64,000 bases of DNA from Flavobacterium fragile (GTDB lineage Bacteria > Bacteroidota > Bacteroidia > Flavobacteriales > Flavobacteriaceae): NCBI RefSeq assembly GCF_023634865.1, contig NZ_JAMLJN010000011.1, positions 1 through 64,000 of the forward strand, in the 5' to 3' direction. A model generated the notes under the pieces. That model was not told the origin of the DNA. It ran no database searches and saw only the letters and a program-made list of their open reading frames with translations. Within the stretch, counting starts at the first letter, position 1; every line of letters begins with the position of its first letter. A program made the translations under genes and the position numbers. Below are positions 43,118-52,854 of this stretch, piece by piece.

Positions 43118-43648
43118 TTATTTAATACTAAACAATCCTTCTGGTTTGTTTTCTAATTCTTCAAAACGCTTAGTACATTTAACTAAGATTTCTTTTGCTT
43201 CATTCACATCTCCCCAACCTTCAACATCTACTTTTTTGTGCTCTAAGTCTTTGTAAACTTGGAAAAAATGTTCGATTTCTTTAATTAAGTGGGGATTTAC
43301 ATCGCTTAAGTCGTTTAATTTATTCCAAATTGGATCTGAAACGGGTACACAAATTACTTTTTCATCCGGACCTTTGTCGTCTGCCATGTGGAAAACACCG
43401 ATTGGTTTTACTTCCATCACACAGCCTGGGAATGTTGGTTCGTTGACTAACACTAAAACATCTAATGGGTCACCATCCAATGCTAATGTTTCTGGAATAA
43501 ATCCGTAATCTGCAGGATACATCATTGAAGAAAATAACATTCTGTCAAAACGCATTCTTTTTAATTCAAAATCGTACTCGTATTTGTTTCTACTTCCTCT
43601 TGGAATCTCAATCAATACATCAAATGTAGTAATTTTATCTGCTGTCAT
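43118..43648 (-). CDS. ppa: Soluble inorganic pyrophosphatase
   Basis: A 176-residue family I pyrophosphatase. Seen are VLIEIPRGSRNKYEYD, MLFSSMMYPADYGFIPETL, LDGDPLDVLVL (the metal-binding DxDPxD motif) and FFQVYKDLEHKKVDVEGWG. It releases the energy of pyrophosphate that the neighbouring membrane enzyme conserves, so two competing uses of PPi lie side by side. A -7 TAACTTTG (plus-strand 43673-43680) lies about 25 bp upstream. Confidence 0.97.
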   Translation of the reverse strand: MTADKITTFDVLIEIPRGSRNKYEYDFELKRMRFDRMLFSSMMYPADYGFIPETLALDGDPLDVLVLVNEPTFPGCVMEVKPIGVFHMADDKGPDEKVICVPVSDPIWNKLNDLSDVNPHLIKEIEHFFQVYKDLEHKKVDVEGWGDVNEAKEILVKCTKRFEELENKPEGLFSIK

Positions 43649-43813
43649 TTTTCTTATATTTTAAAGCGGGTGCAAAGTTACCACTATAAAAAATCAGAAA
43701 CAAAAGAGTTTTGCAAAAAAAATATAGATTTTACAAAGATTTAATCTTAAGTCCATAAAAACTTTTTATCAATATTTAAAAACATAACTAAACATTTATC
43801 TATTGTAAACAGT

Positions 43814-46297
43814 TTAGAAATAAAATCCAAAAGAAGCTTTTACCGTAAATTTATTAGCATCAGGTATATCTAAGTAACTTCCGCGCCAAGCAAAATCAAT
43901 ACGTAAAACTTTAAATATATTTCCAACCCCTGCATGATATTCCCAATAAACATCTTCTGGAGCTCTGTAAACTAATCCCGACGCATTGATGAATTTATTT
44001 TCATCTGAAACAGTTCCATAAACCCCTTTAACCCCAACAATTTCTCTCCAATTCAACTTTCTAAGCAAAGGAATTCGAGAAAACAATCTACCGTTAAAAT
44101 GATGTTCAAAATGTAATGAAGCATATTGGTCAGCCACAAAGTCATAATAATTCAAGAGATTGTAGGTATTATCAATTATAAAATACGATTGATTTCCGGG
44201 AATTACCCCCATTAAACCTAGCGGAACTTGACCGAATATTTTACCTATTTCTAAAGTTGAAAATAAACGCCCAAAACCACCTATCAAAACTGGTTGACGA
44301 TAATAAAATTGTAACTTTTGGTAATCGAAATCACTATTTAGAACACCTTTTAAACCTTGACTATAACTCAAGAAAATTCGGGCGTAATTATTATCTACTT
44401 CCAAACGTTCCACTCCATAACCAACAGTTCTTTTACCAGGTGTAAATTCTGCCACTAAATTAATTTCAGACTGTTTAATCTCGCCTTTAGTAGTGGATTG
44501 AGCAGTATCAACATAGTAATCTAAGCTAAATTGATTAGATGCAGATTTTAATGTTCTAAAAGAAAAATTGGTTTGAAAAGTTAAATTTTTTACAGGCTCA
44601 ATTTCAAGACCTAAAGTAGTAAGATTTACCGAAGTTAACTTATTATTAGTTCCACTTGAAAAGAATGAAGACGAAGCAAAACTTCTCCCCAACACATCAT
44701 TGGAAGTTGTTAAACTCACACCTATTTGTTCCACATCTCTTCTGTTTCCTGCAGACAAAATAATTCGATTCCTCTTGTTTACCATCCATTTTCCAGAAAT
44801 CCCATATTTAAACTGATTATCTTTAAATCCGTAAGCGGTATAGCCTTGGAGTCTCCAAATATCATTAGAACCAAAGTAAGTCCTTCCCCCTACTCTAATT
44901 CTTTGTCCTTCAACATCATTATATCCAAAAGTTGAAAAAATAGGTCCGTAATCCAATTTTAGCTTGGGTATCTCGATATAGCCACTCCCTAGAATAGTAG
45001 CCAAATTATATATTCGTTTAAAACGAGGTACTTCTTTCAAAGTATCTAGCATTTTATAAATTCCAGCTTCATTTTTATTTAGATTTTCAAATCGATTTTC
45101 TTCCCAAAACTCATTCGATTTATTGAAAACCGAGTTATCATAGAAATTAACTTCTTGCTTGTAAAATTTGTCTTCTTTTTTAATGTCAAACTTATGATTT
45201 CTGGCCAATGTAGTTCGTTTACCATAAACTCCTTTTGATTCTTCCTTTTTAGAAAAACTAAAATCCGACATCATGTAATCACGCGTTAACAGAAATACGG
45301 AATCATTCAGAACCTCGTACTCTTGCTCAATATAAATTTCTTTAACCCAGTTTATATTAGCACTTTTACTAGCTTCAAGATTGATTTTTTTGATTGCAAA
45401 AGTGGTGTCGTTTACCCAAAAATCACCTTTAAAAGTAAGCTCATTTTTACGTCGTGGATAATACACAATATTATAACACCACTTATTATCAATAAACATA
45501 CTATCGCTAAGAACATAATTGTACACATTGATTCCAGTTCTTGATAATGGACTTACAAAATCTTTATCAAAAAACTTTAAGTAATTATCGTAAATATCAA
45601 ATTCTGCATACAAATCTTTAATAAAAGTGTTCACACCATCTCCTGTACCTAAACCAGAATTTTTATTAGCTGTCGTAATTTCTTTGTATTTTTTTTGCTG
45701 ATTATCCCCATAAACTTCACTCAACGTTTCATTGATGAAAATGGGTAAAAATGTCTTACCCGAGATATTAGACGTATCAATCTGCTTGAAAATAAACTCC
45801 ATTCCTTTGAACACTTTACTATTCATAAAGGCAGAATCTATAGTATTCAAATCAAATTCTACTTTTTCATACTTATCATATTGATATTGTTTGAACATTT
45901 TGAGACCATTCTTTCTTCTTCTTTCCCAAATTTTTCTCAAAATATCTAAAGCAGGATTATTCTTTTTAGAAGTTTTTCCATTGTAAATAACCACTTCTTT
46001 TAATTCGGTTCCGGACTTCAACTGAATTTTCAACCCCGTATTTAATCCAGGTTTCAATGCTATTTCTTTCTTTTCATACCCCACAAAAGAAACTACTAGA
46101 GTAGCGTAATTTCCTTTAGACTCAAAATAGAAATTTCCATTTTCGTCTGTAATTACACCCTCACTAGAGTTTTTAAATACAACATTAGCAAAAGCAACCG
46201 GAACACCTGATTCGTCAATCACTTTCCCACCAACCTTTGTTTGTGAAACAACTACAGAAGTAATAAATAAAAAGAATATTATAATTTTTGTTTTCAT
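43814..46297 (-). CDS. DUF5686 outer-membrane protein with CarboxypepD-reg domain
   Basis: An 827-residue envelope protein. Signal MKTKIIIFFLFITSVVVSQT leads to a carboxypeptidase-regulatory-like domain (GKVIDESGVPVAFANVVFKN). The DUF5686 part follows, with ALDILRKIWERRRKNGLKMF and VYNYVLSDSMFIDNKWCYNI. A surface-antigen-like barrel ends KFTVKASFGFYF. Function is not established. The start at the second internal ATG gives a clean signal; 14 upstream codons run into the pdhB terminator. Confidence 0.9.
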   Translation of the reverse strand: MKTKIIIFFLFITSVVVSQTKVGGKVIDESGVPVAFANVVFKNSSEGVITDENGNFYFESKGNYATLVVSFVGYEKKEIALKPGLNTGLKIQLKSGTELKEVVIYNGKTSKKNNPALDILRKIWERRRKNGLKMFKQYQYDKYEKVEFDLNTIDSAFMNSKVFKGMEFIFKQIDTSNISGKTFLPIFINETLSEVYGDNQQKKYKEITTANKNSGLGTGDGVNTFIKDLYAEFDIYDNYLKFFDKDFVSPLSRTGINVYNYVLSDSMFIDNKWCYNIVYYPRRKNELTFKGDFWVNDTTFAIKKINLEASKSANINWVKEIYIEQEYEVLNDSVFLLTRDYMMSDFSFSKKEESKGVYGKRTTLARNHKFDIKKEDKFYKQEVNFYDNSVFNKSNEFWEENRFENLNKNEAGIYKMLDTLKEVPRFKRIYNLATILGSGYIEIPKLKLDYGPIFSTFGYNDVEGQRIRVGGRTYFGSNDIWRLQGYTAYGFKDNQFKYGISGKWMVNKRNRIILSAGNRRDVEQIGVSLTTSNDVLGRSFASSSFFSSGTNNKLTSVNLTTLGLEIEPVKNLTFQTNFSFRTLKSASNQFSLDYYVDTAQSTTKGEIKQSEINLVAEFTPGKRTVGYGVERLEVDNNYARIFLSYSQGLKGVLNSDFDYQKLQFYYRQPVLIGGFGRLFSTLEIGKIFGQVPLGLMGVIPGNQSYFIIDNTYNLLNYYDFVADQYASLHFEHHFNGRLFSRIPLLRKLNWREIVGVKGVYGTVSDENKFINASGLVYRAPEDVYWEYHAGVGNIFKVLRIDFAWRGSYLDIPDANKFTVKASFGFYF

Positions 46298-46308
46298 AGT
46301 AAAAAAAA

Positions 46309-46334
46309 ACTTCATCAGAGAGTACTGATGAAGT
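46309..46334 (-). terminator. Intrinsic terminator of pdhB
   Basis: ACTTCATCAG paired with CTGATGAAGT around 6 nt, followed on the minus strand by nine T. It lies 23 bp after the pdhB stop and just upstream of the DUF5686 start. Confidence 0.9.
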
Positions 46335-46356
46335 TTCAAATATAGTAAGTTAATTG

Positions 46357-47334
46357 CTATTTATACATAACTTTTTTTACCGCTTTGATTACATCTTGCG
46401 CATTAGGTAACCACTCTTTTAATAAAGCTGGAGAATAAGGCGCTGGTGCATCAGCAGTTGTAATTCTTTGAATTGGCGCATCTAAAAAATCAAAAGCTCT
46501 TTCTTGAACCATATAGGTAATTTCAGAAGCTACGGATGCAAATGGCCAAGCTTCTTCTAAAACCACTAAACGATTTGTTTTCTTTACCGAATTAATGATG
46601 GTATCATAATCCATTGGACGAACCGTTCTCAAATCAATAATTTCACAAGAAATACCTTCTTTCGCTAATTCTTCTGCGGCAGCATAAGCTTCTTTAATAA
46701 TTTTCCCAAAAGAAACTATAGTTACATCACTTCCTTCTCTTTTAATATCCGCAACACCTAGTGGAATAGTATACTCTCCTTCAGGCACTTCACCTTTATC
46801 ACCGTACATTTGTTCAGATTCCATAAAGATTACTGGATCATTGTCACGGATGGCTGATTTCAATAAACCTTTTGCATCGTATGGGTTTGATGGCACTACC
46901 ACTTTTAATCCAGGACAGTTAGCATACCAATTTTCAAAAGCCTGTGAGTGAGTAGCTGCTAATTGACCTGCAGAAGCCGTTGGACCTCTAAATACCATTG
47001 GCATTGGAAATTGACCGGCTGACATTTGGCGCATCTTAGCTGCATTATTAATAATTTGATCAATCCCTACTAATGAAAAGTTGAAGGTCATAAATTCCAC
47101 AATTGGGCGATTCCCATTCATAGCCGAACCTACTGCAATTCCAGCAAAACCCAATTCAGCAATTGGTGTGTCAATAACACGTTTGGGTCCGAATTCATCT
47201 AACATTCCTTTTGAAGCTTTGTAAGCCCCATTGTATTCTGCTACTTCTTCACCCATTAAATATATCGATTCATCGCGACGCATTTCTTCGCTCATCGCTT
47301 CACAAATAGCTTCTCTAAACTGTATCGTTCTCAT
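46357..47334 (-). CDS. pdhB: Pyruvate dehydrogenase E1 component, beta subunit
   Basis: A 325-residue thiamine-diphosphate enzyme subunit that pairs with E1 alpha. Seen are REAICEAMSEEMRRDESIYL, MGEEVAEYNGAYKASKGML, DTPIAELGFAGIAVGSAMNG, PMVFRGPTASAGQLAATHSQ and IISFG-like VTIVSFGKIIKEAYAAAEEL. Branched-chain E1 beta is the alternative, but the start and YNGAYK are typical of PDH beta. E1 alpha and E2 are not adjacent. The promoter has both elements. Confidence 0.93.
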   Translation of the reverse strand: MRTIQFREAICEAMSEEMRRDESIYLMGEEVAEYNGAYKASKGMLDEFGPKRVIDTPIAELGFAGIAVGSAMNGNRPIVEFMTFNFSLVGIDQIINNAAKMRQMSAGQFPMPMVFRGPTASAGQLAATHSQAFENWYANCPGLKVVVPSNPYDAKGLLKSAIRDNDPVIFMESEQMYGDKGEVPEGEYTIPLGVADIKREGSDVTIVSFGKIIKEAYAAAEELAKEGISCEIIDLRTVRPMDYDTIINSVKKTNRLVVLEEAWPFASVASEITYMVQERAFDFLDAPIQRITTADAPAPYSPALLKEWLPNAQDVIKAVKKVMYK

Positions 47335-47362
47335 GAAATTAATTTCTTTGAATTATGATTGG

Positions 47363-47391
47363 CAAAAGTAAGAAAAATTAAATTATTCCAA
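47363..47391 (-). promoter_or_regulatory. Promoter of pdhB
   Basis: On the minus strand, -33 TTG (47389-47391) and -7 TACTTTTG (47363-47370) are separated by 18 bp; the ATG is 28 bp downstream. Confidence 0.72.
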
Positions 47392-47606
47392 TTGCTTATT
47401 AAAAAAAATGAAATCTGTCTCTACTACAACCTTGTAGTATTAAAAAATTATATTTTAGTTGCAATTTCACCTTATAATTTTAAACAATTCGTAAGAAAAA
47501 GATAATTTTCATGAGAAATAAATATTTGTTATGCGTGCATAGTTTTTAATTCAAAATTATTTTATATTTTTGGGTCTGAAAATATTCACTTATAAAACAT
47601 ACAAAA

Positions 47607-48353
47607 ATGAAAATATTAGTTTGCATCAGTCATGTACCTGATACTACTTCAAAAATTAATTTTGTCAATGGCGATAGCGAGTTTGACACAAACGGAGTTC
47701 AGTTTGTTATTAATCCGAATGATGAATTTGGTTTAACAAGAGCGATTTGGTTTAAAGAACAACAAGGGGCCAATGTTACTGTAGTTAATGTTGGTGGTGC
47801 TGATGCTGAAGCAACTTTAAGAAAAGCTTTAGCAATTGGAGCGGACGAAGCTATTCGTATTAACGCTAACCCTACAGACGGAATGTTTGTAGCAAAACAA
47901 TTGACAGAAGTTGTTAAAAACGGAGGTTACGATTTAATTATCGCTGGAAAAGAATCTTTAGACTACAACGGCGGAATGGTTCCTGGAATGATGGCTGCGA
48001 TGTTAGGTTATAATTTCGTTAACGCTTGTGTGGGTATCGATGTAAACGGAAACGAAGCAAAAGTTACCAGAGAAATCGACGGAGGAAAAGAAATTGTATC
48101 TGCAAGCCTTCCTTTAATCATTGGTAGTCAAAAAGGAATTGTAGAAGAAAAAGATTTACGTATTCCAAACATGAGAGGTATCATGATGGCGAGAACTAAA
48201 GCTTTAACTTTAGTAGAGCCAACAGGAGATGCAACAGCAACTAAAGCTGTTAAATTTGAAAAACCAGCTGCAAAATCAGCTGTTAAATTAGTAAGTGCTG
48301 ATAATTTAGATGAGTTAATCAGTTTGTTACACAACGAAGCTAAAGTTATCTAA
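47607..48353 (+). CDS. etfB: Electron transfer flavoprotein beta subunit
   Basis: A 248-residue ETF small subunit. It begins MKILVCISHVPDTTSKINFV and has VINPNDEFGLTRAIWFKEQ, RKALAIGADEAIRINA, LIIAGKESLDYNGGMVPGMM and PNMRGIMMARTKAL. With EtfA it accepts electrons from dehydrogenases such as acyl-CoA dehydrogenase. A -7 TATTTTTG (47565-47572) lies 34 bp upstream of the ATG. etfA follows 25 bp later. Confidence 0.96.
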   Translation: MKILVCISHVPDTTSKINFVNGDSEFDTNGVQFVINPNDEFGLTRAIWFKEQQGANVTVVNVGGADAEATLRKALAIGADEAIRINANPTDGMFVAKQLTEVVKNGGYDLIIAGKESLDYNGGMVPGMMAAMLGYNFVNACVGIDVNGNEAKVTREIDGGKEIVSASLPLIIGSQKGIVEEKDLRIPNMRGIMMARTKALTLVEPTGDATATKAVKFEKPAAKSAVKLVSADNLDELISLLHNEAKVI

Positions 48354-48378
48354 TTTCAAACCATTAAATTAAAGAATC

Positions 48379-49347
48379 ATGTCTGTATTAATATATGCTG
48401 AATCAGCAGAAGGAAAAATTAAAAAAGTTGCTTTAGAATTAGCTTCATACGCGAAAAAAGTAGCTGCTTCTATGGGAACAACAGTTACTGCTGTAACTAT
48501 CAACAACTTTGACAATAGCGCTTTAGCTGCTTACGGAGTAGACAAAGTATTAAACGTTTCTAACGATAAATTAAACAATTTTAGCGCTAAAGCTTACGCT
48601 GATGTAATTGCTCAAGCTGCAAAAAAAGAAGGAACTCAAATCGTATTAGTTTCTTCATCAACAGATAGTATCTATTTAGCACCACTTGTCGCTGTAGCTT
48701 TAGAGGCAGGATATGCTTCAAACGTTGTAGCGCTACCTGTTAGCACTTCGCCATTCCAAGTGAAAAGAACTGCTTTCTCAAACAAAGCGTTCAACATTAC
48801 TGAAATTTCAACTCCAGTTAAAGTTTTAGGAATTGCTAAAAACTCTTTTGGACTAGTGGAAGATGCCGTTGCAATGACAGAAGAAGCTTTCGCACCATCA
48901 TTAAATGATGCTGATTTTGGAATCAAAGTGGAAAATGTAGAAAAAGTAACAGGAAAAGTTACTATTGCTGATGCTGAAATCGTAGTTTCTGCAGGTCGTG
49001 GAATGAAAGGTCCAGAAAACTGGGGAATGATTGAAGAATTAGCTTCGGTTTTAGGTGCTGCAACAGCATGTTCTAAACCTGTTTCTGACATCGGATGGAG
49101 ACCTCACAGCGAGCACGTAGGACAAACTGGAAAACCAGTAGCTTCCAACTTATATATTGCAGTAGGAATTTCTGGAGCTATTCAACATATTGCAGGAATC
49201 AACTCTTCTAAAGTAAAAGTAGTGATCAACACAGACCCTGAGGCTCCTTTCTTTAAAGTAGCAGATTATGGAGTGGTAGGTGATGCATTTACTGTAGTTC
49301 CTCAATTAATTGAAAAATTAAAAGCCTTTAAAGCGAGCAACTCTTAA
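48379..49347 (+). CDS. etfA: Electron transfer flavoprotein alpha subunit
   Basis: A 322-residue ETF large subunit with the FAD-binding C-terminal domain: IVVSAGRGMKGPENWGMIEE, CSKPVSDIGWRPHSEHVGQT, LYIAVGISGAIQHIAGI and INTDPEAPFFKVADYGVVGD. The N-terminal part has VLIYAESAEGKIKKVALELA. It forms a two-gene unit with etfB and is followed by two hairpins. Confidence 0.97.
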   Translation: MSVLIYAESAEGKIKKVALELASYAKKVAASMGTTVTAVTINNFDNSALAAYGVDKVLNVSNDKLNNFSAKAYADVIAQAAKKEGTQIVLVSSSTDSIYLAPLVAVALEAGYASNVVALPVSTSPFQVKRTAFSNKAFNITEISTPVKVLGIAKNSFGLVEDAVAMTEEAFAPSLNDADFGIKVENVEKVTGKVTIADAEIVVSAGRGMKGPENWGMIEELASVLGAATACSKPVSDIGWRPHSEHVGQTGKPVASNLYIAVGISGAIQHIAGINSSKVKVVINTDPEAPFFKVADYGVVGDAFTVVPQLIEKLKAFKASNS

Positions 49348-49386
49348 AAAAATTAGTTGTTCAAAAAATATAATTAAATTAAAATT

Positions 49387-49461
49387 AGAGTTATCTTTGT
49401 TTAGATAGCTCTTTTTTTTATTTTTGGGCCAAATGGCTAACCGTTTTTCAGTTAGCCATTT
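49387..49461 (+). terminator. Tandem hairpins after etfBA
   Basis: The first hairpin, AGAGTTATCT with AGATAGCTCT (one G-U), is followed by eight T (49412-49419), a normal terminator. A second, AAATGGCTAAC with GTTAGCCATTT (49431-49461), is a perfect 11-bp stem with a short T tail (TTTT), 12 bp further on. The first is the likely terminator; the second may be a back-up or the start of the next leader. Confidence 0.8.
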
Positions 49462-49526
49462 TCTGACTTTGTGATGTTTAAAATCTCCATCACCCTTTCA
49501 GAAAAAATGATAATTAACCTATTGAA

Positions 49527-50147
49527 ATGAGTTTAGTAAAATTAACCATAAAAGGAATCTCTTACAGCCAAACACAAAATGGTGCTTATGCCTTGATTTT
49601 AAATGAGGTAGATGGTGAACGAAAACTTCCAATTGTTATTGGCGCTTTTGAAGCCCAATCGATTGCTATTGCTTTAGAGAAAGAAATAAAACCACCTAGA
49701 CCTTTAACGCACGATTTATTCAAAAATTTTGCAGATCGATTTGATATTGTGGTAAAACAAGTCATTATTCACAAGTTAGTCGATGGTGTTTTCTATTCGA
49801 GTATTATTTGTGAAAGAGATAAAATTGAAGAAATTATAGATGCTAGAACTTCGGATGCTATTGCTTTAGCATTACGATTCAATGCTCCTATTTTTACCTA
49901 CAAAAACATTTTAGATAAAGCTGGTATTTATTTAAATGTAAATCCAGTTGATAAAACCGAACATTCGGAAAACGATGATATATTATCTTCTGTTGAAGAT
50001 TATGATGATGATGTTGTAGTTCCGGCAGATAATTTTTCAGGATATTCTTTAAAAGAATTGTACGACAAACTCGAAGAAGCGGTTCAAAACGAAGACTACG
50101 AAAAAGCAGCGAAAATTAGAGACGAAATCTCAAAAAAAGAATCTTAA
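49527..50147 (+). CDS. Bifunctional-nuclease-domain (DUF151) protein with UVR motif
   Basis: A 206-residue protein. The first 135 residues are the BFN/DUF151 domain: YALILNEVDGERKLPIVIGA, FEAQSIAIALEKE, RPLTHDLFKNF and DARTSDAIALALRFNAPIF. An acidic linker (ENDDILSSVEDYDDDV) leads to a C-terminal UVR (UvrB/UvrC-type) motif, LEEAVQNEDYEKAAKIRDEI. The family has been linked to nuclease activity; its cellular role is unsettled. A nucleoside transporter gene follows 18 bp downstream. Confidence 0.9.
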   Translation: MSLVKLTIKGISYSQTQNGAYALILNEVDGERKLPIVIGAFEAQSIAIALEKEIKPPRPLTHDLFKNFADRFDIVVKQVIIHKLVDGVFYSSIICERDKIEEIIDARTSDAIALALRFNAPIFTYKNILDKAGIYLNVNPVDKTEHSENDDILSSVEDYDDDVVVPADNFSGYSLKELYDKLEEAVQNEDYEKAAKIRDEISKKES

Positions 50148-50165
50148 AACTTTAATGAAACAAAC

Positions 50166-51425
50166 ATGAATGTAAAATTCAGATTAACGATAATGAACTT
50201 TTTCCAGTTCTTCGTTTGGGGAGCTTGGCTTATCACAGTAGCAAACTATTGGTTTGGAACTAAAAATTGGGACGGCGCACAATTTGGAGCTATTTTTTCT
50301 ACTATGGGAATCGCTTCGATTTTTATGCCAACGCTTTGTGGAATTGTTGCCGACCGATGGATAAACGCCGAAAAATTATATGGAGCACTTCATATTTTAG
50401 GAGGATTAACTTTGATGTATGTTCCACAAGTTAGCAATCCATCCGATTTCTTTTGGGTGATTTTAGTAGCGATGATTTTCTACATGCCAACCATTGCGCT
50501 TTCTAATTCCGTTGCTTACAACGCTTTGAAAAAAGGTGGTTTAGATGTGGTAAAAGATTTTCCACCTATTCGTGTTTGGGGAACTATTGGTTTTATTGTG
50601 GCGATGTGGATTACTAACTTAACTGGAAACAAAGCTTCGGAAAATCAATTTTACATTGCTGCTATTGCTGCTATTTTCTTAGGATTGTATTCTTTTACCT
50701 TACCAAAATGTGAACCCGAAGGAAAAACAGCAGAAAACAAATCGTTTATGGAACTTATGGGATTGAGTTCGTTTAAATTATTTGCCGATTATAAATTAGC
50801 CTTGTTCTTTATTTTTAGTATGTTCCTTGGAGCGGCTTTACAATTAACAAATGCTTATGGCGATGTGTTTTTGGATGATTTCAAACACAACCCAATTTAT
50901 GCTGATTCATTAGTAGTAAAATATTCGACTTTAATTATGTCGATTTCTCAAATTTCGGAAACATTATTCATCTTAGCTATTCCGTTTTTCTTGAAACGTT
51001 TTGGCATCAAACAAGTAATGTTGTTTAGTATGATTGCTTGGGTTTTACGTTTTGGATTATTCGCTTATGGAAATCCGGGAGAAGGCTTATGGATGATTAT
51101 TTTATCTTGTATCGTTTACGGAATGGCATTTGATTTCTTCAATATTTCAGGTTCATTATTCGTAGAAACCTCAACCGATTCTAAAATTCGCTCTTCGGCA
51201 CAAGGTTTATTTATGATGATGACTAATGGTTTTGGAGCCGTTTTAGGAAGTGTTGTCAGCGGACAAATCATTAGTTTATACTTTACCGATGCTGCTACAG
51301 GAGAAAAAGATTGGCACAACATCTGGTTAACGTTTGCAGCTTATGCATTAGTAATTGCTATTGCTTTTGCAGTTTTATTCAAACACAAACATAATCCAAA
51401 AGACGTTTCAAACATTTCACATTAA
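50166..51425 (+). CDS. NupG-type nucleoside:H+ symporter (MFS)
   Basis: A 419-residue inner-membrane transporter with about 12 helices, related to NupG/XapB. Seen are FRLTIMNFFQFFVWGAWLIT, PTLCGIVADRWINAEKL, VRVWGTIGF-like PIRVWGTIGFIVAMW and FDFFNISGSLFVETSTD. It would import nucleosides. Downstream lie thyA and, farther off, folA, and a deoxynucleoside kinase lies 10 kb upstream, so nucleotide salvage is a fitting context. Confidence 0.9.
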   Translation: MNVKFRLTIMNFFQFFVWGAWLITVANYWFGTKNWDGAQFGAIFSTMGIASIFMPTLCGIVADRWINAEKLYGALHILGGLTLMYVPQVSNPSDFFWVILVAMIFYMPTIALSNSVAYNALKKGGLDVVKDFPPIRVWGTIGFIVAMWITNLTGNKASENQFYIAAIAAIFLGLYSFTLPKCEPEGKTAENKSFMELMGLSSFKLFADYKLALFFIFSMFLGAALQLTNAYGDVFLDDFKHNPIYADSLVVKYSTLIMSISQISETLFILAIPFFLKRFGIKQVMLFSMIAWVLRFGLFAYGNPGEGLWMIILSCIVYGMAFDFFNISGSLFVETSTDSKIRSSAQGLFMMMTNGFGAVLGSVVSGQIISLYFTDAATGEKDWHNIWLTFAAYALVIAIAFAVLFKHKHNPKDVSNISH

Positions 51426-51893
51426 AAAGGTGAAGGTTTTTTGGTGAAGGGTAAAAGGCAAAACATTGTGTAAAAGAAAAATATTTTTAATTTGAGCATG
51501 AGAAATTTTAGAGAATTAGATATTTGGAAAGAAGGCAGAATTATTGTCAAATCCACTTATTTACTGATGAGAGAAATGCCAGATGCTGAAAAATTCGGCT
51601 TGACTTCTCAGATTAAGCGTTCTGTTATTTCAATCCCTTCTAACATTGCCGAAGGTTGTACAAAAAGTTCCGAAAAAGACTTATGTAGGTTTTTAGAAAT
51701 CAGTTTAGGTTCTTGTTTTGAATTAGAAACACAAATACTACTATGTTCAGATGTAGAATATTTAACTGAAGATTTAGTACTAAAGCAGATAGAGTCCATT
51801 CAATTACTCGAAAAAAGAATTTCATCTTTCATGACATTCCTTAGAAAAAACAATTAACCCAAAACCTTTAACCTTTTACCCAACACCCAAGAA
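51426..51893. repeat. Inverted 7/14-bp tracts flanking the four-helix-bundle gene
   Basis: Left arm (51426-51465): AAAGGT, GAAGGTT, TTTTGGT, GAAGGGT, AAAAGGC, that is, a 14-bp double unit GGTGAAGG plus six bases. Right arm (51858-51893): CCCAAAA, CCTTTAA, CCTTTTA, CCCAACA, CCCAAGA. GGGTAAAAGG (51449-51458) and CCTTTTACCC (51872-51881) are an exact inverted 10-mer. The arms enclose one gene and match the shorter inverted pairs at 24076-24150 and 29416-29486. Confidence 0.8.
51498..51857 (+). CDS. Four-helix-bundle protein of the 23S rRNA IVS (S23) family
   Basis: A 119-residue all-helical protein. The family signature is clear: FRELDIWKEGRIIVKSTYLL, KFGLTSQIKRSVISIPSNIA, EGCTKSSEKDLCRFLEISLG and SCFELETQILLCSDVEYL. 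Relatives are encoded in intervening sequences of 23S rRNA genes and, elsewhere, as solitary genes; a related fold occurs in Avd of diversity-generating retroelements. Function is unknown. ATG at 51498 is preferred over a TTG 6 bp upstream. It sits between inverted 7-bp tracts in the nupG-thyA gap, as if inserted there. Confidence 0.92.
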   Translation: MRNFRELDIWKEGRIIVKSTYLLMREMPDAEKFGLTSQIKRSVISIPSNIAEGCTKSSEKDLCRFLEISLGSCFELETQILLCSDVEYLTEDLVLKQIESIQLLEKRISSFMTFLRKNN

Positions 51894-51895
51894 AA

Positions 51896-52720
51896 ATGCA
51901 ACAATACCACGATTTAGTAAAACACGTATTAGCAAACGGCAACCAAAAAGGCGACCGTACTGGAACTGGAACACTTAGTGTTTTTGGGTACCAAATGCGT
52001 TTTGATTTAAGCGAAGGTTTCCCAATGGTAACTACAAAAAAGCTGCACTTAAAATCAATTATTTACGAATTGTTATGGTTTTTAAAAGGCGATACCAATA
52101 TCAAATATTTACAAGAAAATGGTGTGAAAATTTGGGACGAATGGGCAGATGAAAATGGCGATTTAGGTCCGGTTTACGGACACCAATGGCGCAATTGGAA
52201 CAGCGAAGAAATTGACCAAATTACCGAATTAATCGAAACCTTAAAAACCAATCCAAACAGCAGAAGAATGTTGGTTTCCGCTTGGAATCCTAGTGTTTTG
52301 CCAGATACTTCGGTTTCGTTTGCGGAAAATGTTGCCAATGGAAAAGCGGCTTTACCTCCATGTCATGCCTTTTTCCAGTTTTATGTGGCAGATGGAAAAT
52401 TAAGTTGCCAGTTGTATCAACGCAGTGCTGATATTTTCTTAGGTGTTCCGTTTAACATTGCATCTTATGCTTTATTTACGATGATGATTGCCCAAGTTTG
52501 CGATTTACAAGTGGGCGAATTCATCCACACCTTTGGTGATGCACACATTTACAACAACCATATCGAGCAATTACAATTACAATTATCTCGCGAGTGCCGA
52601 CCTTTACCAACGATGAAATTAAACCCAGAAATTAAAAATATTTTCGATTTCAAATTTGAAGATTTTACGTTAGAAGGTTATGACCCACATCCGCATATTA
52701 AGGGAGTTGTGGCGGTGTAA
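51896..52720 (+). CDS. thyA: Thymidylate synthase
   Basis: A 274-residue enzyme converting dUMP to dTMP with methylene-THF. Seen are [43 protein letters not shown], the catalytic Cys in [33 protein letters not shown] and [14 protein letters not shown]. The ATG follows the heptad tract by 2 bp. A weak hairpin, GCTATCC/GGTTAGC (52750-52769), follows the stop. The partner folA lies about 1 kb downstream, beyond two orphan genes. Confidence 0.97.
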   Translation: MQQYHDLVKHVLANGNQKGDRTGTGTLSVFGYQMRFDLSEGFPMVTTKKLHLKSIIYELLWFLKGDTNIKYLQENGVKIWDEWADENGDLGPVYGHQWRNWNSEEIDQITELIETLKTNPNSRRMLVSAWNPSVLPDTSVSFAENVANGKAALPPCHAFFQFYVADGKLSCQLYQRSADIFLGVPFNIASYALFTMMIAQVCDLQVGEFIHTFGDAHIYNNHIEQLQLQLSRECRPLPTMKLNPEIKNIFDFKFEDFTLEGYDPHPHIKGVVAV

Positions 52721-52854
52721 GAATTAGATAAACAACTATGTTGAGCAAAGCTATCCAAATATGGTTAGCTATATTCAAGTAAATTAATAAAAAACTGAGC
52801 ATATATAAAAGTTGGTAGTAATTTTGCCTCAGAAAAAACTTAAAAATCAACAAA

